This document shows positions 1 through 6,813 of a stretch of 23,915 nt of DNA, in pieces. Source of the stretch: Comamonadaceae bacterium UBA4962 (lineage in GTDB: Bacteria > Pseudomonadota > Gammaproteobacteria > Burkholderiales > Burkholderiaceae_C); assembly GCA_002397315.1 (NCBI GenBank), contig DHAE01000025.1:1-23915 (forward strand). Reading direction: 5' to 3'. A program made the position numbers and the translations under genes. Under the pieces are notes generated by a model, which was not told where the DNA came from, did not search any database, and saw only the letters and a program-made list of their open reading frames with translations. Position 1 is the stretch's first letter; the number at the start of each line of letters is the position of its first letter.

Positions 1-25
1 CGTCGTGGCCAAGATCATTGCTTAA
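1..25 (+). CDS. tuf: Elongation factor Tu, C-terminal end (partial)
   Basis: Reading from base 2, the last residues are VVAKIIA followed by TAA. This matches the conserved C-terminus of bacterial EF-Tu (…GAGVVAKII-x). EF-Tu delivers aminoacyl-tRNA to the ribosome. The neighbour fits: in proteobacterial str operons tuf directly precedes rpsJ, and here only 23 bases separate them, containing the rpsJ ribosome binding site. Only seven codons are visible, so the identity rests on the motif and context. Confidence 0.8.
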
Positions 26-48
26 TCCTTGAAAGAGCAGGAACCACA

Positions 49-360
49 ATGTCCAAGCAAAAGATCCGCATCCGCCTGAAGGCTTTCGATTACAAGCTGA
101 TCGACCAGTCCGCCGCCGAGATCGTCGACACCGCCAAGCGCACGGGCGCCATCGTCAAGGGCCCCGTGCCCCTGCCGACGCGCATGAAGCGTTTCGACAT
201 CCTGCGTTCGCCGCACGTCAACAAGACGTCGCGCGACCAGTTCGAAATCCGCACGCACCAGCGCCTGATGGACATCGTCGATCCCACCGACAAGACCGTG
301 GACGCGCTGATGAAGCTCGACCTGCCGGCCGGCGTGGACGTCGAAATCAAGCTGCAGTAA
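49..360 (+). CDS. rpsJ: 30S ribosomal protein S10
   Basis: This encodes 103 residues, the same length as E. coli S10. The start MSKQKIRIRLKAFD and the segment VKGPVPLPTR (near residues 37-46) are diagnostic. S10 sits in the head of the 30S subunit and, as NusE, joins transcription antitermination complexes. AGGAA upstream serves as the ribosome binding site. The gene lies 23 bases after tuf and so probably shares the str transcript. Unlike E. coli, where it is followed directly by rplC, it is separated from rplC here by 256 bases that contain a hairpin and a new promoter. Confidence 0.98.
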   Translation: MSKQKIRIRLKAFDYKLIDQSAAEIVDTAKRTGAIVKGPVPLPTRMKRFDILRSPHVNKTSRDQFEIRTHQRLMDIVDPTDKTVDALMKLDLPAGVDVEIKLQ

Positions 361-379
361 TCCCTTCCTGCTGCCATCC

Positions 380-411
380 GCGCGGCGCGGTCCTCCGGGG
401 CCGCGCCGCGC
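380..411 (+). terminator. Strong GC hairpin after rpsJ (terminator-like, no T-tract)
   Basis: Bases 380-390 (GCGCGGCGCGG) are perfectly complementary to 401-411 (CCGCGCCGCGC), giving an 11-bp stem with a 10-base loop. Only a weak run (TCCTTG) follows instead of a poly-T tract. It may attenuate or end the tuf-rpsJ transcript, protect its 3' end, or act with Rho. Its position between rpsJ and the next promoter supports a transcript-end role, but that is inference. Confidence 0.55.
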
Positions 412-425
412 TCCTTGACGCGGAC

Positions 426-454
426 TTGCCTGAAAAGGCAGTCCGCGTTATACT
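426..454 (+). promoter_or_regulatory. Sigma70-type promoter for the rplC-rpsQ operon, embedded in an inverted repeat
   Basis: TTGCCT at 426-431 and TATACT at 449-454 are separated by 17 bases, close to the sigma70 consensus, so transcription should begin near 461. The -35 box lies inside an inverted repeat: 419-430 (CGCGGACTTGCC) pairs with 437-447 (GGCAGTCCGCG), with one bulged T and a TGAAAA loop. The repeat could be a second transcript-end hairpin for upstream RNA or a protein-binding operator over the promoter. Strength and start site are not shown by sequence alone. Confidence 0.65.
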
Positions 455-460
455 TTGAGG

Positions 461-616
461 CTTCGCGTTTTTGCGTCCGGATGGCCGGGCGCGGGGTGCG
501 GAGTTTTATCAACCTTCTTTCGCGCACATAGGTGCTTAGCCGTCGAGGCCAGCGCCCGTCGTGCAAACGTTTCGGCCAATTGAAGTCGGGGCGGCGGAAG
601 CTTTGGAGAACAACCA
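461..616 (+). promoter_or_regulatory. Putative 5' leader RNA of the rplC operon
   Basis: About 155 untranslated bases lie between the predicted transcription start and the rplC ATG, long for a simple leader. Small alternative stems are visible: GTGCG (496-500) can pair with CGCAC (523-527), while GCAC (524-527) can instead pair with GTGC (532-535), so the two helices exclude each other. The rplC ribosome binding site GGAG is at the end (about 605-608). In E. coli the S10 leader, upstream of rpsJ, is bound by L4. A comparable role here is a guess; no known leader motif was recognised. Confidence 0.4.
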
Positions 617-1291
617 ATGAGTCTGAGCAACTCCCTCGGGTTGCTGGGCCGCAAGGTGGGCATGATGCGTCTGTTCACCGATGACGGGGACGCAGTGCCC
701 GTCACGGTGGTGGATGTGTCCAACAACCGCGTGACCCAGGTGAAAACCCAAGAGAACGATGGCTACGTGGCCCTGCAGGTCACGTTCGGTTCGCGCAAGG
801 CATCTCGCGTGACCAAGCCCGAAGCCGGCCACCTTGCCAAGGCAGGTGTGGAAGCCGGTGAAATCATCCAGGAATTCCGCGTGACCGCAGAAACCGCCGG
901 CAAGTACGCCGCCGGTGCTGCCGTGCCCGTCGCGGACGTGTTCGCAGTGGGCCAGAAGGTCGATGTGCAAGGCACCTCGATCGGTAAGGGCTACGCCGGC
1001 ACGATCAAGCGCCACAACATGGCCTCGCAGCGCGCGTCGCACGGTAACAGCCGTTCGCACAACGTGCCCGGCTCCATCGGCATGGCGCAGGATCCCGGCC
1101 GCGTGTTCCCCGGCAAGCGCATGACGGGCCACCTCGGCGACGTCACCACCACCACGCAGAACCTCGACGTGATCCGCGTCGACGAAGCTCGCCAACTCCT
1201 CCTGATCAAGGGCGCGATCCCTGGTTCCAAGGGTGGGTTCGTGACCGTGCGTCCCGCCGTCAAGGCCAAAGCTTCCCAAGGAGCGAACTAA
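617..1291 (+). CDS. rplC: 50S ribosomal protein L3
   Basis: This encodes 224 residues (E. coli 209). It starts MSLSNSLGLLGRKVGMMRLF, the usual L3 opening, and carries the central loop HGNSRSHNVPGSIG with RVFPGKRMTGHLGD around residues 140-170, which reaches toward the peptidyl-transferase centre. L3 is an early 50S assembly protein. GGAG about 8 bases before the ATG is the ribosome binding site. Its TAA overlaps the rplD ATG by one base (TAATG), so the two are probably translationally coupled. It is the first gene of the operon driven by the promoter at 426-454. Confidence 0.98.
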   Translation: MSLSNSLGLLGRKVGMMRLFTDDGDAVPVTVVDVSNNRVTQVKTQENDGYVALQVTFGSRKASRVTKPEAGHLAKAGVEAGEIIQEFRVTAETAGKYAAGAAVPVADVFAVGQKVDVQGTSIGKGYAGTIKRHNMASQRASHGNSRSHNVPGSIGMAQDPGRVFPGKRMTGHLGDVTTTTQNLDVIRVDEARQLLLIKGAIPGSKGGFVTVRPAVKAKASQGAN

Positions 1292-1911
1292 TGCAGCTCG
1301 AACTCCTGAATGACCAAGGCCAGGCCGCGTCCAAGATCGACGTGCCCGAGACCGTGTTCGACCGCCAGTACAACGAAGACCTGATCCACCAGATCGTCGT
1401 GGCCTACCGCGCCAACGCCCGCCAGGGCACCCGCGCGCAGAAGGACCGCGAGCAGGTCCGTCACTCGACCAAGAAGCCTTTCAAGCAAAAGGGTACGGGT
1501 AACGCACGTGCCGGTATGACCTCCTCCCCGCTGTGGCGTGGGGGCGGCCGCATCTTCCCGAACCTGCCTGACGAAAACTTCACGCAGAAGATCAACAAGA
1601 AGATGTACCGCGCCGGCATGGCTTCCATCCTGTCGCAGCTCGCCCGCGAAGGCCGTCTGGCCGTGGTGGACTCGCTGACGGTGGAAAGCCCGAAGACCAA
1701 GGTGCTGGCCGACAAGTTCAAGGCCATGAACCTGCAATCGGTGATGGTGATCGCCGATGAAGTGGACGAAAACCTGTACCTCGCTTCCCGCAACCTGAAG
1801 AACGTGTTCGTCGTCGAACCGCGTTACGCAGATCCGGTGTCGCTGGTGCATTACAAGAAAGTGCTCGTCACCAAGGGCGCTATCGACAAACTCAAGGAGA
1901 TGTTCGCATGA
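1291..1911 (+). CDS. rplD: 50S ribosomal protein L4
   Basis: This encodes 206 residues (E. coli 201). The extended loop holds KQKGTGNARAG and SPLWRGGGRIFPN (about residues 67-90), the part that lines the peptide exit tunnel. L4 is an early assembly protein, and in gammaproteobacteria it is the autogenous repressor of the S10 operon. The start overlaps the rplC stop and the end overlaps rplW by ATGA, both signs of coupled translation. Whether L4 represses this operon through the 461-616 leader is unknown. Confidence 0.98.
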   Translation: MQLELLNDQGQAASKIDVPETVFDRQYNEDLIHQIVVAYRANARQGTRAQKDREQVRHSTKKPFKQKGTGNARAGMTSSPLWRGGGRIFPNLPDENFTQKINKKMYRAGMASILSQLAREGRLAVVDSLTVESPKTKVLADKFKAMNLQSVMVIADEVDENLYLASRNLKNVFVVEPRYADPVSLVHYKKVLVTKGAIDKLKEMFA

Positions 1912-2222
1912 GCACGACCCAGTTTGACGAAGGCCGTCTGATGCAGGTTCTGGTCGCTCCCATCGTGTCCGAAAAGGCCACCATGGTTGCCGAGAAGTCC
2001 AATGCTGTGACGTTCAAGGTGCTGCAGAACGCAACCAAGCCCGAAATCAAGGCCGCCGTGGAATTGATGTTCAAGGTCGAGGTCAAGGGCGTTTCTGTGG
2101 TGAACACCAAAGGCAAGACCAAGCGCTTTGGCAAGACCATCGGCCGCCGCGACAACGTGCGCAAGGCCTATGTGACGCTGAAGGAAGGTCAAGAGCTGAA
2201 CCTGTCCGGGGAGGCCGCTTAA
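1908..2222 (+). CDS. rplW: 50S ribosomal protein L23
   Basis: This encodes 104 residues (E. coli 100). The motifs LVAPIVSEKATMVAEKSN near the N-terminus and KVEVKGVSVVNTKGKTKR in the middle are typical of L23. The protein sits at the tunnel exit and docks trigger factor and SRP. The ATG overlaps the rplD TGA (ATGA), and the stop abuts the rplB ATG with no spacer. The GGGGAGG inside its 3' end serves as the rplB ribosome binding site. Confidence 0.98.
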   Translation: MSTTQFDEGRLMQVLVAPIVSEKATMVAEKSNAVTFKVLQNATKPEIKAAVELMFKVEVKGVSVVNTKGKTKRFGKTIGRRDNVRKAYVTLKEGQELNLSGEAA

Positions 2223-3047
2223 ATGGCAGTCATCAAGATGAAACCCACCTCGCCCGGCCAACGCGCCGTGGTGAAGGTGACGCGTGACCACCTGTACAAG
2301 GGCGAGGCTTTCGCTGCGCTGCTGGAACCCCAGCACCAGAAGTCCGGCCGCAACAACAACGGTCACATCACCACCCGCCACAAGGGCGGTGGCCACAAGC
2401 ACCACTACCGCGTGGTGGACTTCCGTCGCAACAAGGACGGCATCCCCGCGAAGGTCGAGCGCATCGAGTACGACCCGAACCGTACGGCCCACATCGCCCT
2501 GGTGTGCTATGCCGACGGCGAGCGCCGCTACATCATCGCTCCGCGCAATCTGGAAGTCGGCGCCACGATCGTGAGCGGCTCCGAGGCCCCGATCCGCGTG
2601 GGCAACACGCTGCCGATCCGCAACATCCCCGTCGGTTCGACGATCCACTGCATCGAGCTCAAGCCCGGTGCCGGTGCCCAGATCGCCCGTTCCGCCGGCA
2701 CGTCCGCCACCCTGCTGGCCCGCGAAAGCGTGTACGCCCAGGTGCGGATGCGCTCCGGCGAAGTGCGCAAGATCCACATCGAGTGCCGCGCCACCATCGG
2801 TGAAGTCGCCAACGAAGAGCACAGCCTGCGCCAACTGGGCAAGGCCGGTGTGAAGCGCTGGATGGGCATTCGCCCGACCGTCCGCGGCGTGGCCATGAAC
2901 CCGGTGGATCACCCGCACGGTGGTGGCGAAGGCCGCACCGGCGAAGGCCGCCATGCTGTCGATCCTTGGGGCAATCTGACCAAGGGTTATCGCACCCGCA
3001 ACAACAAGCGCACACAGGTCATGATCGTGTCGCGCCGCAAGAAGTAA
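2223..3047 (+). CDS. rplB: 50S ribosomal protein L2
   Basis: This encodes 274 residues (E. coli 273). It starts MAVIKMKPTSPGQR and ends in the universally conserved region NPVDHPHGGGEGR followed by a basic tail GYRTRNNKRTQ. The histidine in the PVDHPHGGG loop is the residue long linked to peptidyl-transfer function. L2 is needed for subunit joining and 50S assembly. The gene follows rplW with zero spacing and is followed by a 10-base gap holding the rpsS ribosome binding site AAGGGAT. Confidence 0.98.
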   Translation: MAVIKMKPTSPGQRAVVKVTRDHLYKGEAFAALLEPQHQKSGRNNNGHITTRHKGGGHKHHYRVVDFRRNKDGIPAKVERIEYDPNRTAHIALVCYADGERRYIIAPRNLEVGATIVSGSEAPIRVGNTLPIRNIPVGSTIHCIELKPGAGAQIARSAGTSATLLARESVYAQVRMRSGEVRKIHIECRATIGEVANEEHSLRQLGKAGVKRWMGIRPTVRGVAMNPVDHPHGGGEGRTGEGRHAVDPWGNLTKGYRTRNNKRTQVMIVSRRKK

Positions 3048-3057
3048 GGGATAACAA

Positions 3058-3333
3058 ATGACTCGTTCTCTCAAAAAGGGTCCGTTTGTTGACCATCACT
3101 TGCTGGCCAAGGTCGAAAAGGCCGTCGCCACCAAGGACAAGAAGCCAGTCAAGACCTGGTCGCGTCGCTCCATGGTTCTGCCCGAGTTCATCGGCCTGAC
3201 CATCGCCGTGCACAACGGCAAGCAGCACGTGCCGGTCTATGTCACCGACCAGATGGTGGGCCACAAGCTGGGCGAATTCGCCCTGACGCGCACCTTCAAG
3301 GGTCACCCCGCTGACAAAAAAGCGAAGAAGTAA
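3058..3333 (+). CDS. rpsS: 30S ribosomal protein S19
   Basis: This encodes 91 residues (E. coli 92). MTRSLKKGPFVD at the start, WSRRSMVLPEFIG (about residues 34-46) and the basic C-terminal part TRTFKGH are diagnostic. S19 forms a complex with S13 in the 30S head and contacts the 50S subunit through intersubunit bridges. Spacing to both neighbours is about ten bases, each gap with a purine-rich ribosome binding site, in line with one operon. Confidence 0.98.
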   Translation: MTRSLKKGPFVDHHLLAKVEKAVATKDKKPVKTWSRRSMVLPEFIGLTIAVHNGKQHVPVYVTDQMVGHKLGEFALTRTFKGHPADKKAKK

Positions 3334-3342
3334 GGAACGACC

Positions 3343-3675
3343 ATGTCTGAAACACGTGCAGTCCTTCGGGGCGTCCGTCTGTCGGTCGACAAGGGCCGTC
3401 TGGTCGCTGACCTGATCCGCGGCAAGAAGGTCGACCAGGCACTGAACATCCTGTCGTTCACGCAGAAAAAAGCTGCCGGCATCGTCAAGAAGGTTCTGGA
3501 GTCCGCCATCGCCAACGCCGAGCACAACGACGGCGCCGACATCGACGAACTGAAGGTCAAGACCATCTACGTCGAACAAGGCACGACGCTCAAGCGCTTC
3601 ACGGCCCGCGCCAAAGGCCGCGGCAACCGCATCAGCAAGCCCACCTGCCACGTTTACGTGACGGTCGGCAACTGA
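3343..3675 (+). CDS. rplV: 50S ribosomal protein L22
   Basis: This encodes 110 residues, the E. coli length. LRGVRLSVDKGRLVADLIRGKKVDQAL near the start and the beta-hairpin region around GTTLKRFTARAKGRGNRI (residues about 80-97) are typical. That hairpin lines the exit tunnel and is where macrolide-resistance changes fall in other bacteria. No deletion is evident in it here. TAAGGA just before the start is the ribosome binding site. Confidence 0.98.
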   Translation: MSETRAVLRGVRLSVDKGRLVADLIRGKKVDQALNILSFTQKKAAGIVKKVLESAIANAEHNDGADIDELKVKTIYVEQGTTLKRFTARAKGRGNRISKPTCHVYVTVGN

Positions 3676-3690
3676 GGCCAAAGGAAGAAT

Positions 3691-4572
3691 ATGGGACAGA
3701 AAATCCATCCTACCGGCTTCCGCCTGGCCGTGAGCCGCAACTGGGCCAGCCGCTGGTACGCGAGCAACCGTGACTTCGCCGGCATGCTGGCCGAAGACAT
3801 CAAGGTGCGTGAGTACCTGAAGGCCAAGCTCAAGAACGCCGCCGTGTCGCGCATCCTGATCGAGCGTCCTGCCAAGAACGCCCGCATCACGATCTACTCG
3901 GCACGTCCTGGCGTCGTGATCGGCAAGAAGGGCGAGGACATCGAGAACCTGAAGAAGGAACTCGCCACCCGCCTGGGCGTGCCGGTCGCAGTGAACATCG
4001 AAGAAGTGCGCAAGCCCGAAATCGATGCCAAGCTGATCGCCGACTCGATCACCCAGCAGCTCGAAAAGCGCATCATGTTCCGCCGCGCCATGAAGCGCGC
4101 GATGCAGAACGCGATGCGCCTGGGCGCCCAGGGCATCAAGATCATGTCCGCCGGCCGCCTGAACGGCATCGAAATCGCACGTACCGAGTGGTACCGCGAA
4201 GGCCGTGTGCCGCTGCACACCCTGCGCGCCGACATCGACTACGGCACCTCCGAAGCCAAGACCACCTACGGTGTGATCGGCGTGAAGGTGTGGGTCTACA
4301 AGGGTGACACGCTGGGCCGCAACGACCTGCCGGTGGCCGAGACGCCCCGTCCGGAAGAAGAGCGTCGCCCGCGCGGTCCGCGCCGTGACGGCCGCCCGGG
4401 TGGCGACCGTGCCGGTGCCGGCCGTGGTCCCCGCCGTCCGATGGGTGGCAATGCCGCTCCGGCCGACGGCAGCGACAAGCCCGCCGGTGCCGGTGGCGCC
4501 GATAACACCGCCGTTAAGCGCGTTCGCAAGGTTGACGCGCCCGCTACAGCAGCGGACGGCAAAGGAGAATAA
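3691..4572 (+). CDS. rpsC: 30S ribosomal protein S3 with a long Arg/Gly/Pro-rich C-terminal tail
   Basis: This encodes 293 residues against 233 in E. coli. The core is standard: MGQKIHPTGFRL at the start, the KH domain with PGVVIGKKGEDIE (about residues 72-84), then DIDYGTSEA and GVIGVKVWVYKGD. After residue about 215 comes a tail of some 75 residues rich in Arg, Gly, Pro and Ala, disordered by composition, ending in a charged stretch. S3 forms part of the mRNA entry site and helicase activity of the 30S. Long tails occur in other betaproteobacterial S3 proteins; what this one does is unknown. The rplP ribosome binding site AAGGAG lies at its 3' end. Confidence 0.97.
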   Translation: MGQKIHPTGFRLAVSRNWASRWYASNRDFAGMLAEDIKVREYLKAKLKNAAVSRILIERPAKNARITIYSARPGVVIGKKGEDIENLKKELATRLGVPVAVNIEEVRKPEIDAKLIADSITQQLEKRIMFRRAMKRAMQNAMRLGAQGIKIMSAGRLNGIEIARTEWYREGRVPLHTLRADIDYGTSEAKTTYGVIGVKVWVYKGDTLGRNDLPVAETPRPEEERRPRGPRRDGRPGGDRAGAGRGPRRPMGGNAAPADGSDKPAGAGGADNTAVKRVRKVDAPATAADGKGE

Positions 4573-4574
4573 CG

Positions 4575-4991
4575 ATGCTGCAACCCGCTCGCCGCAAATA
4601 CCGCAAAGAGCAGAAGGGCCGTAACACCGGCGTTGCCACCCGTGGCAACTCGGTAGCCTTCGGCGACTTCGGCCTGAAGTGCACGGACCGTGGCCGCCTG
4701 ACGGCCCGCCAGATCGAGGCCGCACGCCGTGCGATCTCCCGCCACGTGAAGCGTGGTGGCCGTATCTGGATCCGCGTGTTCCCGGACAAGCCGATCTCCA
4801 CCAAGCCCGCAGAAGTGCGTATGGGTAACGGTAAGGGCAACCCCGAGTACTACGTGGCTGAAATCCAGCCCGGCAAGGTGGTGTTCGAGATCGTCGGCGT
4901 TCCCGAAGAACTGGCCCGTGAAGCGTTCCGCCTGGCTGCCGCCAAGCTGCCGCTGCGCACCACGTTCGTCGCACGTCAAATCGGCGCTTGA
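4575..4991 (+). CDS. rplP: 50S ribosomal protein L16
   Basis: This encodes 138 residues (E. coli 136). MLQPARRKYRKEQKGRNTG at the start and PAEVRMGNGKGNPEYYVA are hallmarks. Arg82 matches the arginine that is hydroxylated in E. coli L16 (Arg81), so the target site is kept; the hydroxylase is not in this window. L16 sits near the A-site tRNA elbow and the 5S rRNA. The gene begins three bases after the rpsC stop. Confidence 0.98.
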   Translation: MLQPARRKYRKEQKGRNTGVATRGNSVAFGDFGLKCTDRGRLTARQIEAARRAISRHVKRGGRIWIRVFPDKPISTKPAEVRMGNGKGNPEYYVAEIQPGKVVFEIVGVPEELAREAFRLAAAKLPLRTTFVARQIGA

Positions 4992-5005
4992 TCAGGAGTA
5001 TTGAA

Positions 5006-5203
5006 ATGACCAAAGCTGCTGAACTGCGCCAAAAAGACGTCGCCGGCATCGAAGCCGAGATCAAGTCCCTGCAGAAGGCCCACTTCGGCCTGCGCATGCA
5101 GAAGGCTACGCAACAACTGGGCAACACGAGCACGCTGCGTTCCACGCGCCGTGACATCGCACGTGCCAAGACCATCCTTGCTGAAAAGCAAGCCGCCAAG
5201 TAA
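5006..5203 (+). CDS. rpmC: 50S ribosomal protein L29
   Basis: This encodes 65 residues (E. coli 63). The start MTKAAELRQKD, the helix with SLQKAHFGLRMQKATQQL and the C-terminal RRDIARAKTIL are typical of this small two-helix protein near the tunnel exit. The ATG at 5006 is preferred over an in-frame TTG at 4988, because AGGAG at 4994-4998 is well spaced for it and the family begins here. It lies between rplP and rpsQ as expected. Confidence 0.97.
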   Translation: MTKAAELRQKDVAGIEAEIKSLQKAHFGLRMQKATQQLGNTSTLRSTRRDIARAKTILAEKQAAK

Positions 5204-5212
5204 GGAGCCGAC

Positions 5213-5482
5213 ATGACGGAAGCTAAAAAATCCCTCAAGCGCACCTTGGTTGGCAAGGTGGTCAGCGACAAGCGCGCCAAGACCGTGACCGTGCTGGTCG
5301 AGCGCCGCGTGAAGCATCCGATCTACGACAAGATCGTGATGAAGTCGAGCAAGTACCACGCCCATGACGAAAATGGCGAGTACAAGCTGGGCGACACCAT
5401 CGAGATCACGGAAAGCCGCCCGCTTTCCAAGACCAAGAACTGGGTCGCCACGCGCCTCGTCCAAAAGGCTGGCCTGCTCTGA
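5213..5482 (+). CDS. rpsQ: 30S ribosomal protein S17
   Basis: This encodes 89 residues (E. coli 84). The OB-fold motifs LVGKVVSDKRAKTVTVLVER and VKHPIYDKIVMKSSKYHAHD, then IEITESRPLSKTKNW, identify it. S17 binds 16S rRNA early in 30S assembly. It is the last gene of this operon: a strong terminator begins 33 bases after the stop, and the next gene is an unrelated peroxiredoxin rather than rplN. Confidence 0.98.
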   Translation: MTEAKKSLKRTLVGKVVSDKRAKTVTVLVERRVKHPIYDKIVMKSSKYHAHDENGEYKLGDTIEITESRPLSKTKNWVATRLVQKAGLL

Positions 5483-5514
5483 GTGGTTCCCCACTCCCGG
5501 CGACACGCCTCCTG

Positions 5515-5544
5515 AAAACGGCCCACAATCGTGGGCCGTTTTTT
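5515..5544 (+). terminator. Rho-independent terminator of the rplC-rpsQ operon
   Basis: AAAACGGCCCAC (5515-5526) pairs perfectly with GTGGGCCGTTTT (5531-5542) around an AATC loop, followed by a run of T that continues to 5544. A 12-bp stem with GC core and T-tract is a textbook intrinsic terminator. The flanking A and T runs also give it some potential on the minus strand. Confidence 0.95.
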
Positions 5545-5606
5545 CATTTCCGGCCTTCCTTTCTTTTTCCCTTCCCTTCACGACACTCCCCAACTGGAGA
5601 ACTAGC

Positions 5607-6113
5607 ATGATCAAGATCGGTGACGCACTGCCCGCGGTGACCCTGATGGAATACTCCGATACCGAAGGCGAGGGCTGCAGCCTCGGCCCGAATCCGGTGG
5701 ATGTGGCCCAGGCCTCGGCCGGCAAAACGATTGCCCTGTTCGCCGTGCCCGGCGCCTTCACGCCCACCTGCTCGGCCAAGCACGTGCCCGGCTACGTAGA
5801 GCAGGCCGAGGCCTTCAAGGCTGCGGGCGTGGACGAGGTCTGGTGCCTGAGCGTGAACGATGCGTTCGTGATGGGTGCCTGGGCACGCGACCAGAAGACC
5901 GCCGGCAAGGTGCGCATGCTGGCCGACGGCGACGCCGCCTTCGCCAAGGCTACCGGGCTGACGCTGGACCTGAATGGCAAGGGCCTGGGCCTGCGCAGCA
6001 ACCGCTACTCGATGCTCGTCAAGGACGGCAAGGTCGCTTCGCTGAACATCGAGGCACCGGGCAAGTTCGAGGTGAGCGACGCCGACACGCTGCTGGCCCA
6101 GGCCCGCGGCTGA
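5607..6113 (+). CDS. Peroxiredoxin of the Prx5 type (AhpC/TSA superfamily)
   Basis: This encodes 168 residues. It reduces hydrogen peroxide and alkyl peroxides through a reactive cysteine. The peroxidatic motif PGAFTPTCS places that cysteine at residue 55; Cys80 in VWCLSVND is also at a position commonly conserved in this family, and Cys24 is a third. DAFVMGAWARDQ and GLRSNRYSMLVKDG are Prx5 signatures. There is no fused glutaredoxin domain, so an external glutaredoxin or thioredoxin must recycle it. The start is chosen from GGAGA at 5596-5600, six bases before the ATG, although the frame is open further upstream. It stands alone after the ribosomal terminator, with no clear -10/-35 between. 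Confidence 0.93.
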   Translation: MIKIGDALPAVTLMEYSDTEGEGCSLGPNPVDVAQASAGKTIALFAVPGAFTPTCSAKHVPGYVEQAEAFKAAGVDEVWCLSVNDAFVMGAWARDQKTAGKVRMLADGDAAFAKATGLTLDLNGKGLGLRSNRYSMLVKDGKVASLNIEAPGKFEVSDADTLLAQARG

Positions 6114-6139
6114 GCAGGCCCTTCCCGGCGCGGTGGCTC

Positions 6140-6631
6140 TCAGTCGATATCGACCTTGAGGTAGTGCGAGCCCGCGATCGGGTTGTGGTAGTAGGGCGGG
6201 ATTTCCTCGAATCCCAGGTCCGCGTAGAGCGCGCGGGCCGATTCCATGCCGTCCAGCGTGTCCAGCAGCACGCAGGCATAGCCGGCCTGGCGGGCCACGT
6301 CGAGCATCGCCTCGGCGAGCTGGCGCCCGAGGCCGAAGCCGCGGAACGCCTTGCGCACGTAGAGGCGCTTCATCTCGGCGGCGTTCGGGTAGTCGGCGGT
6401 GTCCAGCGGCCGCAGGGCGCAGCATCCGGCGACCGCGCCGCCCACTTCCGCGAGCAGGATCTGCCCGCGCGGCGGGGCGTAGTCCGCGGGCAACTGGGCG
6501 AGTTCGGTCTCGAAATCCTGGAATTGCAGGTCGATGCCCAGGCTGTCGCCGTATTCCCGGAAGATGTCGCGCACGGCGTCCATTTCGGCGGGCTCGGAGG
6601 GCATGAGGAGGTCGACGGGAGGCTGTTCCAC
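6140..6631 (-). CDS. GNAT-family N-acetyltransferase
   Basis: The GTG start gives 163 residues; an ATG at 6604 would give 154. The acetyl-CoA binding motif is visible as AEMKRLYVRKAFRGFGLGR (about residues 85-103), preceded by a beta strand (GQILLAEVGGAVAG) and followed by VLLDTLDGMESARALYADLGF. This is a standard single-domain GNAT; the substrate cannot be told from sequence. The GTG is preferred because the family's first strand (VDLLMPSEPAEM) lies before the ATG, and because TACACT on the minus strand at 6663-6668 could be a -10 box giving a short leader to the GTG. No good ribosome binding site is seen for either. It ends 26 bases from the convergent peroxiredoxin gene. Confidence 0.88.
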   Translation of the reverse strand: MEQPPVDLLMPSEPAEMDAVRDIFREYGDSLGIDLQFQDFETELAQLPADYAPPRGQILLAEVGGAVAGCCALRPLDTADYPNAAEMKRLYVRKAFRGFGLGRQLAEAMLDVARQAGYACVLLDTLDGMESARALYADLGFEEIPPYYHNPIAGSHYLKVDID

Positions 6632-6813
6632 GAGGCTGAGGCAGGGAGTGGTGCGGAAAAACAGTGTACTGGCATGGGCCGCGCGCCGGCCATGCGGGAT
6701 GGCCCGGGCGCGGGGGGCGTCACGCTCGGCGAGCGCCTGTGGCCTGGATACGGATCTGCACCTTGGCCTGCACCCTGGGCCCGCGCACCGGTCAGGGCGT
6801 GCGGCGGGAACGC

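Noticed and set aside
3019..5280. Minus-strand frame of 753 codons across the ribosomal genes
   Set aside because: It is antisense to eight well-identified ribosomal protein genes; no domain or signal is visible.
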